Positions 28,385-39,568 of a stretch of DNA of 64,000 bases are shown here, one piece after another. Below the pieces are notes generated by a model. The model had not been told where the DNA came from and made no database searches. It saw only the letters and a program-made list of their open reading frames with translations. A program made the position numbers and the translations under genes. The stretch comes from Pseudomonas helvetica (lineage in GTDB: Bacteria > Pseudomonadota > Gammaproteobacteria > Pseudomonadales > Pseudomonadaceae), in NCBI RefSeq assembly GCF_039908645.1, contig NZ_CP150917.1, forward strand, positions 2,181,501 to 2,245,500. Reading direction: 5' to 3'. Position 1 is the stretch's first letter. Every line of letters begins with the position of its first letter.

Positions 28385-28636
28385 ATGAGTGAAATGATTG
28401 ATACGCCGGTAGACGGCACCCTCGACGCCACCGGCCTCAATTGCCCGGAGCCGGTGATGATGCTGCACCAGCACGTGCGCGACCTGCCAGCTGGCGGCCT
28501 GCTGAAGGTGATCGCCACCGACCCGTCGACCCGTCGCGATATCCCGAAGTTCTGCGTGTTTCTTGGCCATGAGCTGGTCGAGCAACAGGAAGATGCCGGG
28601 ACCTATCTATACTGGATTCGCAAGAAGTCCGATTAA
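28385..28636 (+). CDS. tusA: Sulfurtransferase TusA
   Basis: 83 residues with the TusA signature [17 protein letters not shown]; the active cysteine is C20, followed by the CPxP fold. TusA carries persulfide sulfur, mainly for 2-thiouridine in tRNA. TTTCAGGAG lies just upstream of the ATG. Confidence 0.95.
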   Translation: MSEMIDTPVDGTLDATGLNCPEPVMMLHQHVRDLPAGGLLKVIATDPSTRRDIPKFCVFLGHELVEQQEDAGTYLYWIRKKSD

Positions 28637-28644
28637 CGGACCCG

Positions 28645-28676
28645 AAAAAAGGCCTGCGTTTGCAGGCCTTCTTTTT
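28645..28676. terminator. Terminator after tusA
   Basis: AAAAAAGGCCTGC-GTTT-GCAGGCCTTCTTTTT forms a strong stem with T runs both ways. It lies between the convergent tusA and MATE genes and could serve both. Confidence 0.92.
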
Positions 28677-28684
28677 ACCGTCGC

Positions 28685-30094
28685 TTAACTCGCTGCCCGA
28701 CTGATGCGGATTCGCTTGCGCGCACTGCGCGTCAGGCGGATCGAGAGCATCAGCGCCGCACAGCTCAGGCCTGCAATCAGACCTTCCCACAGCCCGCTCG
28801 GGCCGCTGGCCGGGCCGAACCAGTCGGTCAACCCCAACACGTATCCCACCGGCAGGCCGATCCCCCAATAGGCGAACAACGTCAGGATCATGGTCGCCCG
28901 GGTGTCCTGATAACCGCGCAGGGCGCCGGCGCAGATCACTTGGATAGCATCGGAAAACTGGTACAGCGCGGCATAGACGATCAGCATCGAGGCGATCTGG
29001 ATGACAGTCTTGTCGGCGGTGTAAATCGAGGCGATGGGTTCGCGCAGAAGCAGAATCAGGCTCGCCGAGAATGCAGCAAACACCAGCGCCGCGCCGAGGC
29101 CGACCTTCGCCGCGAAGCTCGCCTGATACGGGTTCCCGGCCCCTAGTGCCTGACCCACCCGTACGGTGACTGCCATCCCCAGGGAATAAGGAATCATGAA
29201 CAGCAGCGAGCTGATGTTCAGGGCGATCTGGTGCCCGGCCACGACGGTTGAACCGAGGCTGCCGATCAGCAGGGCGATGACCGCAAAGATGCTGGACTCG
29301 GCAAATACCGCGATACCGATCGGCAGGCCGATGCCGACCAAGCGTTTGATCACCGCCCACTGCGGACGATCGAAACGCACCAACACACGCGTGGGGGCAT
29401 AGAAGGGCGCCCAGCGGGTCCAGCCGGCCATGCTCAGCGCCATGAACCACATGACGATGCCGCTGGCCCAGCCGCAACCGACGCCGCCGAGGGCCGGCAG
29501 GCCGAAATGGCCATAGATCAGCGCGTAGTTCACTGGAATGTTCAGTAATAAACCACCCACGCCAATGACCATGCTTGGACGGGTGCGGCCCATTGCATCG
29601 CTGTAACAGCGCAGTACGTAGTAGAAGGCAATGCCGGGAAAACCGAAGGCGATACCGTGCAAGTAGCCCATGCTCGGCTCAATCAACTGCGGGTCGACTT
29701 TCATCCAGTGCAGGATCGGCTCGGCGCTAAGCAGCAGGCCACTGCCTGTCAGTCCGACACAGAGTGCCAGCCACAAGGCCTGGCGTGCCAGAGGCGCAAT
29801 TTCGTCGTGCTGCTTTGCGCCGAAGCGTTGGGCGATCTTGGGAGTGGTGGCCAGCAGAACCCCGGTCATCAGCAGATAGATCGGAATCCAGATCGAATTA
29901 CCCAGTGCGACCGCAGCCAGGTCCCGTGGGCTGACTCTGCCCGCCATCACTGCATCGACGAAACCCATGGCGGTGGTTGCCAGTTGCGCGATCATGATCG
30001 GCAGCGCCAGGCCAAGCAGGTTTTTAAGCTCCAGGCGAACCCGGGCCGGGCGGTTGAGGGGAGTAGCGGCGAGGCTGTCAGTTACGGAATTCAC
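28685..30094 (-). CDS. MATE family multidrug efflux transporter (NorM-like)
   Basis: About 469 residues and twelve hydrophobic segments in two similar halves. LPIMIAQLATTAMGFVDAVMAG at the start of helix 1-2 and PYSLGMAVTVRVGQALGAGNP in the middle are NorM-type hallmarks. Such carriers exchange cations for cationic drugs. The GTG at 30094 gives MNSVTDSLAATPLNRPARVRL, usual for Pseudomonas members, but no good ribosome site is seen; an ATG at 30136 is the alternative. The open frame further upstream is REP sequence. Confidence 0.88.
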   Translation of the reverse strand: MNSVTDSLAATPLNRPARVRLELKNLLGLALPIMIAQLATTAMGFVDAVMAGRVSPRDLAAVALGNSIWIPIYLLMTGVLLATTPKIAQRFGAKQHDEIAPLARQALWLALCVGLTGSGLLLSAEPILHWMKVDPQLIEPSMGYLHGIAFGFPGIAFYYVLRCYSDAMGRTRPSMVIGVGGLLLNIPVNYALIYGHFGLPALGGVGCGWASGIVMWFMALSMAGWTRWAPFYAPTRVLVRFDRPQWAVIKRLVGIGLPIGIAVFAESSIFAVIALLIGSLGSTVVAGHQIALNISSLLFMIPYSLGMAVTVRVGQALGAGNPYQASFAAKVGLGAALVFAAFSASLILLLREPIASIYTADKTVIQIASMLIVYAALYQFSDAIQVICAGALRGYQDTRATMILTLFAYWGIGLPVGYVLGLTDWFGPASGPSGLWEGLIAGLSCAALMLSIRLTRSARKRIRISRAAS

Positions 30095-30214
30095 AGGCGA
30101 AGCGTCCAGAGAGGATTGATGCGCGGGGCGGCGCATTCTACGCGTTGACGCCGCAGTCAGGAAAAATCCTGTGTTAGGGATTTGTAATCGGTTGCCGGAC
30201 GTTTCGACATCCCA

Positions 30215-30304
30215 GTGGCGAGGGAGCTTGCTCCCGCTGGGGCGCGAAGCGGCCCTAAAAATGGGACTGCTACGCAGTCCAGCGGGAGCAAGCTCCCTCG
30301 CCAC
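30215..30304. repeat. REP pair (family A, short spacer)
   Basis: The two arms GTGGCGAGGGAGC and complement are separated by only about 45 bases. It lies in the divergent gap between the MATE gene and pdxB. Confidence 0.92.
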
Positions 30305-30376
30305 AAGTAGTGCATTGCCTGCTGGCTCATCACCTTCATCTACGCCTACACTGCCGATCCGCCAAAGGAGCCTGCC

Positions 30377-31519
30377 ATGCTGATTGTTGCCGACGAAAAT
30401 ATCCCGCTGCTCGATGCGTTCTTTGAAGGTTTCGGTGAAATACGCCGCGTACCGGGACGCTCTATCGACCGTGCCACTGTCGAACAGGCCGATGTGCTAC
30501 TGGTGCGCTCGGTGACCAACGTCGACCGCGACTTGCTCGAAGGCAGCAACGTGCGGTTTGTCGGCACCTGCACTATTGGTACGGATCACCTGGATCTGGA
30601 TTACTTCCAGCAGGCCGGCATCACCTGGTCCAGCGCGCCGGGTTGCAATGCCCGAGGCGTGGTCGACTACGTGTTGGGCAGCCTGCTGACCCTGGCCGAA
30701 ATCGAAGGTGTCGAGCTGGCCGAGCGCACTTACGGGGTGGTTGGTGCCGGTGAAGTCGGTGGTCGGCTGGTCAAGGTCCTGCAAGGTCTGGGCTGGAAGG
30801 TGCTGGTCTGCGATCCGCCGCGTCAGGCGGCCGAAGGCGGCGAATTCGTTAGCCTGGAGCAGATCATCGGGCAATGCGACGTTATCAGTTTGCACACTCC
30901 GTTGAGCAACAACGCCGAGCATTCGACCTGGCACCTGTTTGACCAAAGCCGCTTGAACCAGCTCAAGCCTGGCGCCTGGCTGATCAATGCCAGCCGAGGT
31001 CCGGTGGTGGACAACACTGCGCTGCGTGAAGTGTTGCTCGCGCGCGAAGACCTGCAAGCGGTGCTGGACGTGTGGGAAGGCGAGCCGAGCGTCGATATCG
31101 GCTTGGCCGAGTTGTGTGTGATCGCCACCCCGCATATCGCCGGTTACAGCCTCGACGGCAAGCAGCGCGGGACCGCGCAGATCTATCAGGCGTTTTGCCA
31201 GTTCCTCGGGCAGCCGGCCCAGGTCTCCCTTGATGAATTGTTGCCGGCACCGTGGCTGGCGCAAGTCCACTTGAACGCCAGCTGTGATCCGGCCTGGGCC
31301 TTGGCGATGGTCTGCCGTGGCGTGTACGACCCGCGTCGTGATGACGCGGATTTCCGCCGTAGCCTGGTGGTCAGCGGTGCCGAACAGCGCACGGCGTTTG
31401 ACTTGCTGCGCAAGCATTACCCTGAACGGCGTGAGATTGACGGGCTGAAGGTACGCATTGAGGGCGAGTCGCCGGCGTTGCGGCAAATGGTGGCGGCGCT
31501 GGGGGCAATGGCTGTCTAG
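30377..31519 (+). CDS. pdxB: Erythronate-4-phosphate dehydrogenase
   Basis: 380 residues: D-2-hydroxyacid dehydrogenase fold with NAD loop [12 protein letters not shown] (120-131), [11 protein letters not shown] carrying the substrate Arg, and [13 protein letters not shown] with the catalytic His. The C-terminal PdxB dimerisation domain is present. It makes 2-oxo-3-hydroxy-4-phosphobutanoate in pyridoxal phosphate synthesis. AAAGGAG precedes the ATG. Confidence 0.96.
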   Translation: MLIVADENIPLLDAFFEGFGEIRRVPGRSIDRATVEQADVLLVRSVTNVDRDLLEGSNVRFVGTCTIGTDHLDLDYFQQAGITWSSAPGCNARGVVDYVLGSLLTLAEIEGVELAERTYGVVGAGEVGGRLVKVLQGLGWKVLVCDPPRQAAEGGEFVSLEQIIGQCDVISLHTPLSNNAEHSTWHLFDQSRLNQLKPGAWLINASRGPVVDNTALREVLLAREDLQAVLDVWEGEPSVDIGLAELCVIATPHIAGYSLDGKQRGTAQIYQAFCQFLGQPAQVSLDELLPAPWLAQVHLNASCDPAWALAMVCRGVYDPRRDDADFRRSLVVSGAEQRTAFDLLRKHYPERREIDGLKVRIEGESPALRQMVAALGAMAV

Positions 31520-31533
31520 GACCGAGTCGACCT

Positions 31534-31599
31534 CATCGCGGGCAGGCCTTGCTCCTGCAGATCAGCGCGAACTGTAGGAGCAAGGCTTGCCCGCGATGG
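31534..31599. repeat. REP pair (family B, short spacer)
   Basis: CATCGCGGGCAGGCC and GGCTTGCCCGCGATG face each other about 35 bases apart, directly after the pdxB stop. Given the lack of a clear T-tract terminator for pdxB it may mark the transcript end. Confidence 0.9.
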
Positions 31600-31628
31600 G
31601 GCGCGCAGCGCCCCCAAAAATAAGCAAT

Positions 31629-31654
31629 AAAAAACCCGGCTTTCAGAGCCGGGT
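31629..31654 (-). terminator. Terminator of the small PA1571-like gene
   Basis: On the minus strand ACCCGGCTCT-GAA-AGCCGGGT is followed by TTTTTTATT, about 20 bases past the stop of the 31676-31855 gene. Confidence 0.85.
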
Positions 31655-31675
31655 CGGAAGACGTAAGGCTACGTA

Positions 31676-31855
31676 TCAATCTTGCTTGGCAGGCTTGACC
31701 AACCGTTGTTCCAGTTCGCGACACGCACTCTGGATCATATCTTCAGTGATCGGTACTTCGCGCCCTTGAGCGTCAATGATGGAGCATCCCAGAGACTGGT
31801 CTGGCCGGGTGCGGATCACTTGAATCTTGTCATCGCTGCTGTTTTGCAAGGACAT
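31676..31855 (-). CDS. Small conserved Pseudomonas protein (PA1571-like)
   Basis: 59 residues: MSLQNSSDDKIQVIRTRPDQ at the start, then GCSIIDAQGREVPITEDMIQ and a helical end. No signal peptide or membrane segment. The pattern resembles what is named the PA1571 family in Pseudomonas, of unknown function; this is from memory. GAGGAGA lies upstream of the ATG at 31855, and it has its own terminator, both arguing that it is expressed. Confidence 0.75.
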   Translation of the reverse strand: MSLQNSSDDKIQVIRTRPDQSLGCSIIDAQGREVPITEDMIQSACRELEQRLVKPAKQD

Positions 31856-32113
31856 GGCCTGTCTCCTCATCAGGTTGTGCATTTACTGTAGAGCCACCAA
31901 ATGACCAGGCTGTGACAACTCCCTACAGGGGACAAGGCGGCAATACCAGACCATCAGAAATAACCCGGGACTTCTAGCCGGACTTTAGACCGATAACATC
32001 TAGGCTCTATTGTCAGCGGTCATATTTAACCTGACTCATTGTGATTTACAGCGTTGCGGCGGATCGACCGGTGTAGGCTTGGCCAGGTTGATTCTTTCAG
32101 TTAGCGCTTTCGG

Positions 32114-33913
32114 ATGATCCTGATGCTGTCTGCCCGTCACCGCCGTGCGATTCGCCTGGCCAGTCGTTTTGTTGCACCTTACCGTTGGCAGGCGCTCGGT
32201 GCCTTGCTGGCGCTGATAGTCACTGCCGGCATTACCTTGTCCATGGGGCAGGGCATTCGCCTGCTGGTGGACCAGGGCTTCATGACCCAGTCACCGCAGT
32301 TGCTCAACCAGTCCATCGGCGTGTTCATGTTGCTGGTGTTGGGCCTTGCGATCGGCACTTTCATGCGTTTTTACCTGGTGTCGTGGATCGGTGAGCGTTG
32401 CGTGGCCGATATCCGTCAACAGGTGTTCAATCATTTGATTTACCTGCACCCGGGGTTCTACGAGAACAACCGCAGCTCGGAGATCCAGTCGCGTCTGACG
32501 GCCGATACCACGCTGCTGCAATCGGTGATCGGCTCGTCGCTGTCGCTGTTCCTGCGCAATTTGCTGATGGTCATCGGCGGAGTCGTGCTGCTGTTTATCA
32601 CCAACCCGAAACTCACCAGCATTGTGGTGGTGACGCTGCCATTGGTGATCGCACCGATTCTGATCTTCGGTCGCCGGGTTCGCCGCCTGTCGCGCTTGAG
32701 CCAGGATCGCATTGCCGACATCGGCAGCTATGTGTCGGAATCGCTCGGCCAGATCAAGACCGTGCAGGCCTATAACCATCAGGTGCAGGACGAGCAGCGC
32801 TTCGCCGTCACCGTGGAAGAGGCTTTCGATACCGCACGCAAACGTATCGTCCAGCGCGCCTGGCTGATTACCCTGGTGATCATGCTGGTGCTGGGGGCGG
32901 TCGCGGTGATGCTCTGGGTCGGCGGCATGGACGTGATCGCCGGGCGCATTTCCGCGGGTGAGCTGGCGGCCTTCGTGTTCTACAGCCTGATCGTCGGCAG
33001 TGCCTTTGGCACCTTGAGCGAAGTGATTGGCGAGCTGCAGCGGGCGGCCGGTGCGGCTGAACGAATTGCCGAGTTGCTGCGCTCGGAAAACATCATCCAG
33101 CCACCGGTCTCGGGGCAAGTGACATTGCCTGATCGAGTGCGTGGCGATTTGCTGCTCCAAGATCTACGTTTTTCCTACCCGTCACGGCCCGAAAGCTACG
33201 CTATCGATGGTTTGAGTCTGGCCATCAAGGCCGGCGAAACCCTCGCGCTGGTCGGACCTTCGGGGGCCGGCAAGTCGACGGTTTATGACCTGCTGCTGCG
33301 CTTTTACGATCCGATCGCGGGCCGCATCCTGCTCGATGGCGTGCCGCTGACCCAACTTGATCCTATGGATTTGCGCCGTTGTTTCGCGCTGGTGTCGCAA
33401 AACCCGGCGCTGTTCTTCGGCAGCATCGAAGAAAACATCCGCTATGGCAAACCCTCGGCGACCCTGGCTCAGGTCCAGGAAGCGGCGAAGATTGCCTACG
33501 CCCACGACTTCATCGAAAAAATGCCGGATGGCTACCAGACACACCTGGGCGACGGCGGTCTCGGACTTTCCGGCGGTCAGCGTCAGCGCTTGGCCATCGC
33601 CCGGGCGTTATTGGTGGATGCACCGATCCTGCTGCTGGACGAAGCCACCAGCGCCCTCGATGCGCAAAGTGAACACCTGATCCAGCAAGCACTGCCCAGC
33701 CTGATGAAAAACCGCACCACGCTGGTCATCGCCCATCGCCTGGCCACGGTAAAGAACGCCGACCGGATCGCGGTGATGGACCAGGGAAAACTGATAGCAG
33801 TGGGTACACACCAGGAACTGCTCGCCAGCAATGCGCTGTATGCGCGGCTGGCGGCGTTGCAGTTTGTAGGCGCCGCCGAAGAAGGCGATCTTTTCGACGG
33901 AGCGACCAAGTAA
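32114..33913 (+). CDS. ABC exporter, fused permease and ATPase (MsbA-like)
   Basis: 599 residues. Six membrane helices lie in the first 320 residues (LLALIVTAGITLSMGQGIRLLVDQGF onward). The ATPase domain has Walker A GPSGAGKST (381-389), the signature LSGGQRQRLAIARALL, Walker B ILLLDEATSAL and the switch His in IAHRLATV. It is a homodimeric exporter of the lipid/multidrug type; the substrate is unknown. ATG codons at 32114 and 32123 are both possible. The 258-base gap before it holds no recognised element. Confidence 0.9.
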   Translation: MILMLSARHRRAIRLASRFVAPYRWQALGALLALIVTAGITLSMGQGIRLLVDQGFMTQSPQLLNQSIGVFMLLVLGLAIGTFMRFYLVSWIGERCVADIRQQVFNHLIYLHPGFYENNRSSEIQSRLTADTTLLQSVIGSSLSLFLRNLLMVIGGVVLLFITNPKLTSIVVVTLPLVIAPILIFGRRVRRLSRLSQDRIADIGSYVSESLGQIKTVQAYNHQVQDEQRFAVTVEEAFDTARKRIVQRAWLITLVIMLVLGAVAVMLWVGGMDVIAGRISAGELAAFVFYSLIVGSAFGTLSEVIGELQRAAGAAERIAELLRSENIIQPPVSGQVTLPDRVRGDLLLQDLRFSYPSRPESYAIDGLSLAIKAGETLALVGPSGAGKSTVYDLLLRFYDPIAGRILLDGVPLTQLDPMDLRRCFALVSQNPALFFGSIEENIRYGKPSATLAQVQEAAKIAYAHDFIEKMPDGYQTHLGDGGLGLSGGQRQRLAIARALLVDAPILLLDEATSALDAQSEHLIQQALPSLMKNRTTLVIAHRLATVKNADRIAVMDQGKLIAVGTHQELLASNALYARLAALQFVGAAEEGDLFDGATK

Positions 33914-33935
33914 CCGACCAAGTAGGCTTTCACAA

Positions 33936-33969
33936 AAAATGCCCGCATCTTTCAATGCGGGCATTTTTG
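33936..33969. terminator. Terminator after the ABC exporter
   Basis: AAAATGCCCGCAT-CTTTCA-ATGCGGGCATTTTT, perfect 13-bp stem with T run. Confidence 0.93.
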
Positions 33970-34000
33970 TCAGCGCCTCATGCTAAAGCTTTCCGAAGTC

Positions 34001-34036
34001 CGGATCAAAAGATCGCAGGCTGCGCCAGCTCCTACT
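34001..34036. repeat. Solo REP-like element near the slt 3' end
   Basis: CGGATCAAAAGATCGCAGG followed by CTGCGCCAGCTCCTAC matches a common Pseudomonas repeat. Its last bases run into the slt stop codon region, so it marks the edge of that gene. Confidence 0.55.
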
Positions 34037-35960
34037 GATCGTCGAAGTACCGCTCATGCCAATCCACCAGCGGTTGCGGTGAATTGAGCTTCTGGCCGTA
34101 GATCACCGAGTAAGACAGCACGTTCTGTACGTACTGGCGGGTTTCATCGAACGGGATGCTTTCCACCCAGACATCGAAGCTCAGGTGGTTGGCACCGCTC
34201 AGCCACTGGCGAACACGACCTGGGCCGGCGTTGTAGGCGGCGGTGGCGAGGACCCGGTTGCCGTTGAACTGGCTGTGGACCTGGCTCAGGTAGGCAGCGC
34301 CGAGCTGGATGTTTTTGTCCGGGTCCAGCACTTGCTGTGGCGAGGCCAGCGGAATGCTGAACTTGCGCGCGGTTTCCTTGGCGGTGCCGGGCATCAACTG
34401 CATCAGGCCGCTGGCGCCGACGCCGGAGCGGGCGTCGTCCATGAAGGCACTTTCCTGGCGGGTAATGGCAAACACCCAGCTCGAATGCAGGCCGCGGACC
34501 TTGGCTTCACGTACCAGGGTATCGCGGTGGGCCATCGGGAAACGAATGTCCAGATCGTCCCAGTACTGCGCCTGGCTGATGGTGCGGATCGCCGGGAAAT
34601 ACCATTTCAGGTCGTACGCCAGTTTTGCCTGGGCAACCATTTCGTCACGGCTAAAGTGACGGCTGACGTGATACCACTCGCGGCGCCCGTCGACGATCTG
34701 CCCCCGGGCAAGGAATTCCAGCGCCCGACGTATACCCGGTGTATTGCGAACCTTATTGATCAGCGCCGGGCTCAACATCAGTGGCTTGTTGATCAGCGAG
34801 TAAGGCGATTGCGAACGGTCAGCGGCAAGGAACCCATAGAAGTCGCGCTCACGGGCCAGACTCTTGTACAGGGTTTGCGCTTCCGGGTTTTGTGGTTGGG
34901 CCAGCTCCAGGCTGCGGGCCTTCCAGTAGCGCCAGCGATTGGTAAGGGCCAGATCCTGTGGCAGGCGGCTGGTCAACTGATAGGCTTCGTCCCAGCGCGC
35001 CAGGCGCAACAGCAAGCGCAAGCGCCATTCGGATACGGTGTTGTCACGCAGCTCCGGGTCGTACTTGGTCATGACATCAAGGGCGCGGCTGTCGAAACGA
35101 CGGGCCAGGGTCAGGCCGATTTCACGGGCGATGGCGACCTTTTCGTCGCGAGAGAAATGCATGCTGACGGCATAGCTGTCGAGCAGGGCCATCGCCCGGT
35201 CCGGATCCTGGCGCGCGAAGCGGCGCAGGCCAAGACTGACAATGTCAGACATGGCTTCATCGGCCGGGGTGAAGCGCGAAGGCTGGTCGAGCATTTCGGG
35301 TCTTTGCGCGACATCAACCAATAAACGCCCACGCGATGCCAGGGTGGTCATGTTGTTGATCAAACTGTTGGCCAGCGCATAGTTGCGTGCGTGAGCCGCG
35401 AGTTTGAGGCGTTCCCAGCGTTTCTGTTCGGTCAGTTGGCCCTCGGCGGCCCATTGCGCAAACAACGAGTCGCAGGTTTCAGGCTGGGATTTGCCGGTCA
35501 GCCAGAGTTTGTCAGCGTTGGCGTAACCTTCGGATTTGAGGTTGTGACCGATCTGGTATTGCGCATTGAGGCAGTCCAGTTCAGTGAAATTGAGCTTGGG
35601 GTCGTAGTATTTGACGAAGGTCGCCCAGTCGCCCCGCTCAGCCAGCCAGCGCAACCAGCGCAATTTCATCCAGTTGGCTTGCGGCAGGTCGCCGTGCTCG
35701 GCGAGGAACCTTTCGATTTCATCGTTGCTCGCGGTTTTCAGGCGCGCCGTCAACTCGTCATAGGCCAGATACGGCTCCAGCGGGTAATCGCTCAGCTCCT
35801 GGCTGTAGCGAAAATACGGACCGGTATCGCCTTTGGCCAAGGCGCGCTTGGCTTCGTCGTAATACTGGCGTTGGGTAGACAAGTCCACCGCCTGGGCGGA
35901 TTGAACGGCAGCGGCAGAAAGAAGCAAACAGGATAAAAAACTGAAAAGGCGACTGCGCAT
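34032..35960 (-). CDS. slt: Soluble lytic murein transglycosylase
   Basis: 642 residues with signal peptide (MRSRLFSFLSCLLLSAAAVQSAQA), a long all-helical superhelix, and a C-terminal lysozyme-like domain. The catalytic Glu is about E503 in ITRQESAFMDDARSGVGASGLMQLMPGTA. It cleaves peptidoglycan to 1,6-anhydro-muropeptides, the material that NagZ, also in this window, processes after recycling. The ATG at 35960 is chosen because the signal peptide begins there. Confidence 0.95.
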   Translation of the reverse strand: MRSRLFSFLSCLLLSAAAVQSAQAVDLSTQRQYYDEAKRALAKGDTGPYFRYSQELSDYPLEPYLAYDELTARLKTASNDEIERFLAEHGDLPQANWMKLRWLRWLAERGDWATFVKYYDPKLNFTELDCLNAQYQIGHNLKSEGYANADKLWLTGKSQPETCDSLFAQWAAEGQLTEQKRWERLKLAAHARNYALANSLINNMTTLASRGRLLVDVAQRPEMLDQPSRFTPADEAMSDIVSLGLRRFARQDPDRAMALLDSYAVSMHFSRDEKVAIAREIGLTLARRFDSRALDVMTKYDPELRDNTVSEWRLRLLLRLARWDEAYQLTSRLPQDLALTNRWRYWKARSLELAQPQNPEAQTLYKSLARERDFYGFLAADRSQSPYSLINKPLMLSPALINKVRNTPGIRRALEFLARGQIVDGRREWYHVSRHFSRDEMVAQAKLAYDLKWYFPAIRTISQAQYWDDLDIRFPMAHRDTLVREAKVRGLHSSWVFAITRQESAFMDDARSGVGASGLMQLMPGTAKETARKFSIPLASPQQVLDPDKNIQLGAAYLSQVHSQFNGNRVLATAAYNAGPGRVRQWLSGANHLSFDVWVESIPFDETRQYVQNVLSYSVIYGQKLNSPQPLVDWHERYFDDQ

Positions 35961-36173
35961 GAGACATCCGGGCAGAAAAAACACGACAAGTGCCTGCAAA
36001 TGCGAGCACTGATTATTTATAGCTTAGCCTTTTGCCAGCAACCGGCGAAAGCTTTGCCGGCTCGTCGGTACAAGATCGCAACAAATGTTGTGCAGAGTGC
36101 TTCGACATTGAAAATGCCGGCCTTCTGACGTCGCAAGTCAGGTAGAATGCGCGCCCGGTTTTTGGAGAAGCTC

Positions 36174-38090
<1,917 letters not shown>

Positions 38091-38102
38091 TTGATCCTGT
38101 TA

Positions 38103-38142
38103 TGAAAAAGCCCGGCGTTCAGTAATGAGCGCCGGGCTTTTC
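38103..38142. terminator. Terminator after uup
   Basis: AAAAAGCCCGGCG and CGCCGGGCTTTTC pair around a loop of about 13 bases, 12 bases after the stop. Confidence 0.9.
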
Positions 38143-38160
38143 ATATGGAATGCGATTTTA

Positions 38161-38248
38161 TGTGGGAGCTGGCTTGCCTGCGATGGCGTCACCTCGGTCT
38201 TTGCATTGCCTGTAATGGTCCCATCGCGGGCAAGCCCGGCTCCTACAC
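38161..38248. repeat. REP pair (family B, variant)
   Basis: The left arm reads TGTGGGAGCTGGCTTGCCTGCGATGG and the right arm CCATCGCGGGCAAGCCCGGC, so the arm orientation is outward-facing compared with the other B pairs, and the sequence is more divergent. Confidence 0.8.
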
Positions 38249-38269
38249 TGGATCTCCATTTGGACGTAT

Positions 38270-38707
38270 TCAGCTTTTGATCAGGCGCACCGCCAGCACA
38301 TCGCAAGGTGCACCGTGCAGCACGTCATTGGCGGTGGAACCCAGCAGCAGTGCGAGGCCGTGGCGGCCATGACTGCCGACGACGATCAGGTCGCATTCCT
38401 GTTCCTTGGCCATATGATGGATTTCCTGGCGTGGCTGGCCATAGGTCAAGTGGCTGTATTCTTTGGAAAGTTCAGGATATTTGTTGATCAGGCGCTCGAG
38501 GCGCTCCTTGGCCTGGTCGAATTGCTGTTGCTGCAATTGCGACAGGTCCATCGGCACGTCACCACCAAAGGCCATGGCCATCGGTTCGACAATATGAACC
38601 AGGGACAATTTGGCACCGTTGCTGACCGATAACTCGCGAGCACGGTGAATCACAGGATCGCACTCTTCGGTTAGATCTACGGCGACCAGAATATGGTGGT
38701 AGGGCAT
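38270..38707 (-). CDS. Universal stress protein (UspA family)
   Basis: 145 residues: MPYHHILVAVDLTEECDPVI at the start and the ATP-loop pattern VVGSHGRHGLALLLGSTANDVL near the end, the G-x2-G-x9-G-(S/T) motif of ATP-binding Usp proteins. GGAGGAG lies upstream of the ATG at 38707. Usp proteins of P. aeruginosa help survival without oxygen and several are Anr targets; an Anr-type promoter is visible upstream here. Confidence 0.93.
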   Translation of the reverse strand: MPYHHILVAVDLTEECDPVIHRARELSVSNGAKLSLVHIVEPMAMAFGGDVPMDLSQLQQQQFDQAKERLERLINKYPELSKEYSHLTYGQPRQEIHHMAKEQECDLIVVGSHGRHGLALLLGSTANDVLHGAPCDVLAVRLIKS

Positions 38708-38740
38708 GAGGTGCTCCTCCTGAGGATTGCGATAACGGTA

Positions 38741-38782
38741 AGTATGGCTGGTTTCAAGCGGATTGGTTCTGACTGGGGTCAA
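38741..38782 (-). promoter_or_regulatory. Probable Anr-type promoter of the stress protein gene
   Basis: The minus strand has TTGACCCCAGTCAG (38782 to 38769), palindromic and close to TTGAT-N4-ATCAA in its first half. Exactly 22 bases on is CATACT (38746 to 38741), a good -10. The exact spacing supports function despite the imperfect second half-site. Confidence 0.6.
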
Positions 38783-38811
38783 TCCGCCCATCAAGAATCG
38801 GGAGTACAGAT

Positions 38812-39249
38812 ATGACGGTCTGGATAGTGGTGTCAATCCTCGCAGTGGTGCTGAGCCCGCTGGCATGGCTGCGGCCTTCGCGTAAACAGGGGGGGCAGAT
38901 GGCCTTGCGCATGGAGGCGCGGCGTATTGGCCTGGCCATGCAGCTGGCACCGCAGGAGTGGCCGCATTGGCTGGAGCCAGCGCCGCCCAGCCCGTGTGCG
39001 CAATATCATCGTCCGCGGCGGGGCAATAAACCGGCGTGCTGGATTTATTGGCAAAGTGCGCCAGGCGTGTGGGTCAATCAATGGCGAGAGGTTTGTCAGG
39101 ATGAGTCGTTGCTGATTCATTTCCGGAAGTTGCCGGCCAACGTCTACAAGGTTGAGGCCGACAAGCAAATGATCACCTTGTATTGGGGGGAGCGGGGCGA
39201 GGCCAGTGTATTGAATGAGATCGATGCCGTGCTGAAGGCGTTAGCCTGA
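38812..39249 (+). CDS. Conserved hypothetical membrane-anchored protein
   Basis: 145 residues. One N-terminal helix (VWIVVSILAVVLSPLAWLRPS) is followed by a basic linker and a cytoplasmic domain rich in Trp (WPHWLEP, CWIYWQS, WVNQW). I do not recognise a domain. It diverges from the stress protein gene and the start codon is only 30 bases from that gene's Anr-like box. The reading frame keeps coding character throughout, so I regard it as real. Confidence 0.75.
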   Translation: MTVWIVVSILAVVLSPLAWLRPSRKQGGQMALRMEARRIGLAMQLAPQEWPHWLEPAPPSPCAQYHRPRRGNKPACWIYWQSAPGVWVNQWREVCQDESLLIHFRKLPANVYKVEADKQMITLYWGERGEASVLNEIDAVLKALA

Positions 39250-39335
39250 AACGCAGCGCCTACACACAGGCAATAAAAAGCCCGACATCGTCATCGGGCT
39301 GGAGTGGCCAGGCAGGCCGGTAATTCGCTGAATCG

Positions 39336-39383
39336 TCACGCTGCCCAAGGCGTGGCGTTGATCTTGCGCTTGGCGTTCGCCAT
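39336..39383 (-). CDS. Possible 15-residue micro-ORF
   Basis: The frame encodes MANAKRKINATPWAA. AGAGG lies five to six bases before the ATG, and a minus-strand terminator-like hairpin with a T run begins about 33 bases after the stop. The peptide is very basic. It may be a real small protein, a gene remnant, or chance. Confidence 0.25.
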   Translation of the reverse strand: MANAKRKINATPWAA

Positions 39384-39568
39384 AAGCGCCTCTGTTTTTT
39401 CGTTTATCGTCCCCGGCCAGCGTAGCTTGTATTTCGAGTTGCGCAGCTAATTAGGGCGACGTTTCTAAATATTGATTCTATGAATAGTTGAACATGCATC
39501 CGCGTGTTGCAGGTCTTCGTGGTACGGATATGACCGCAAAGTCGAGTGATAACCCGTCTTTTGGGCGA

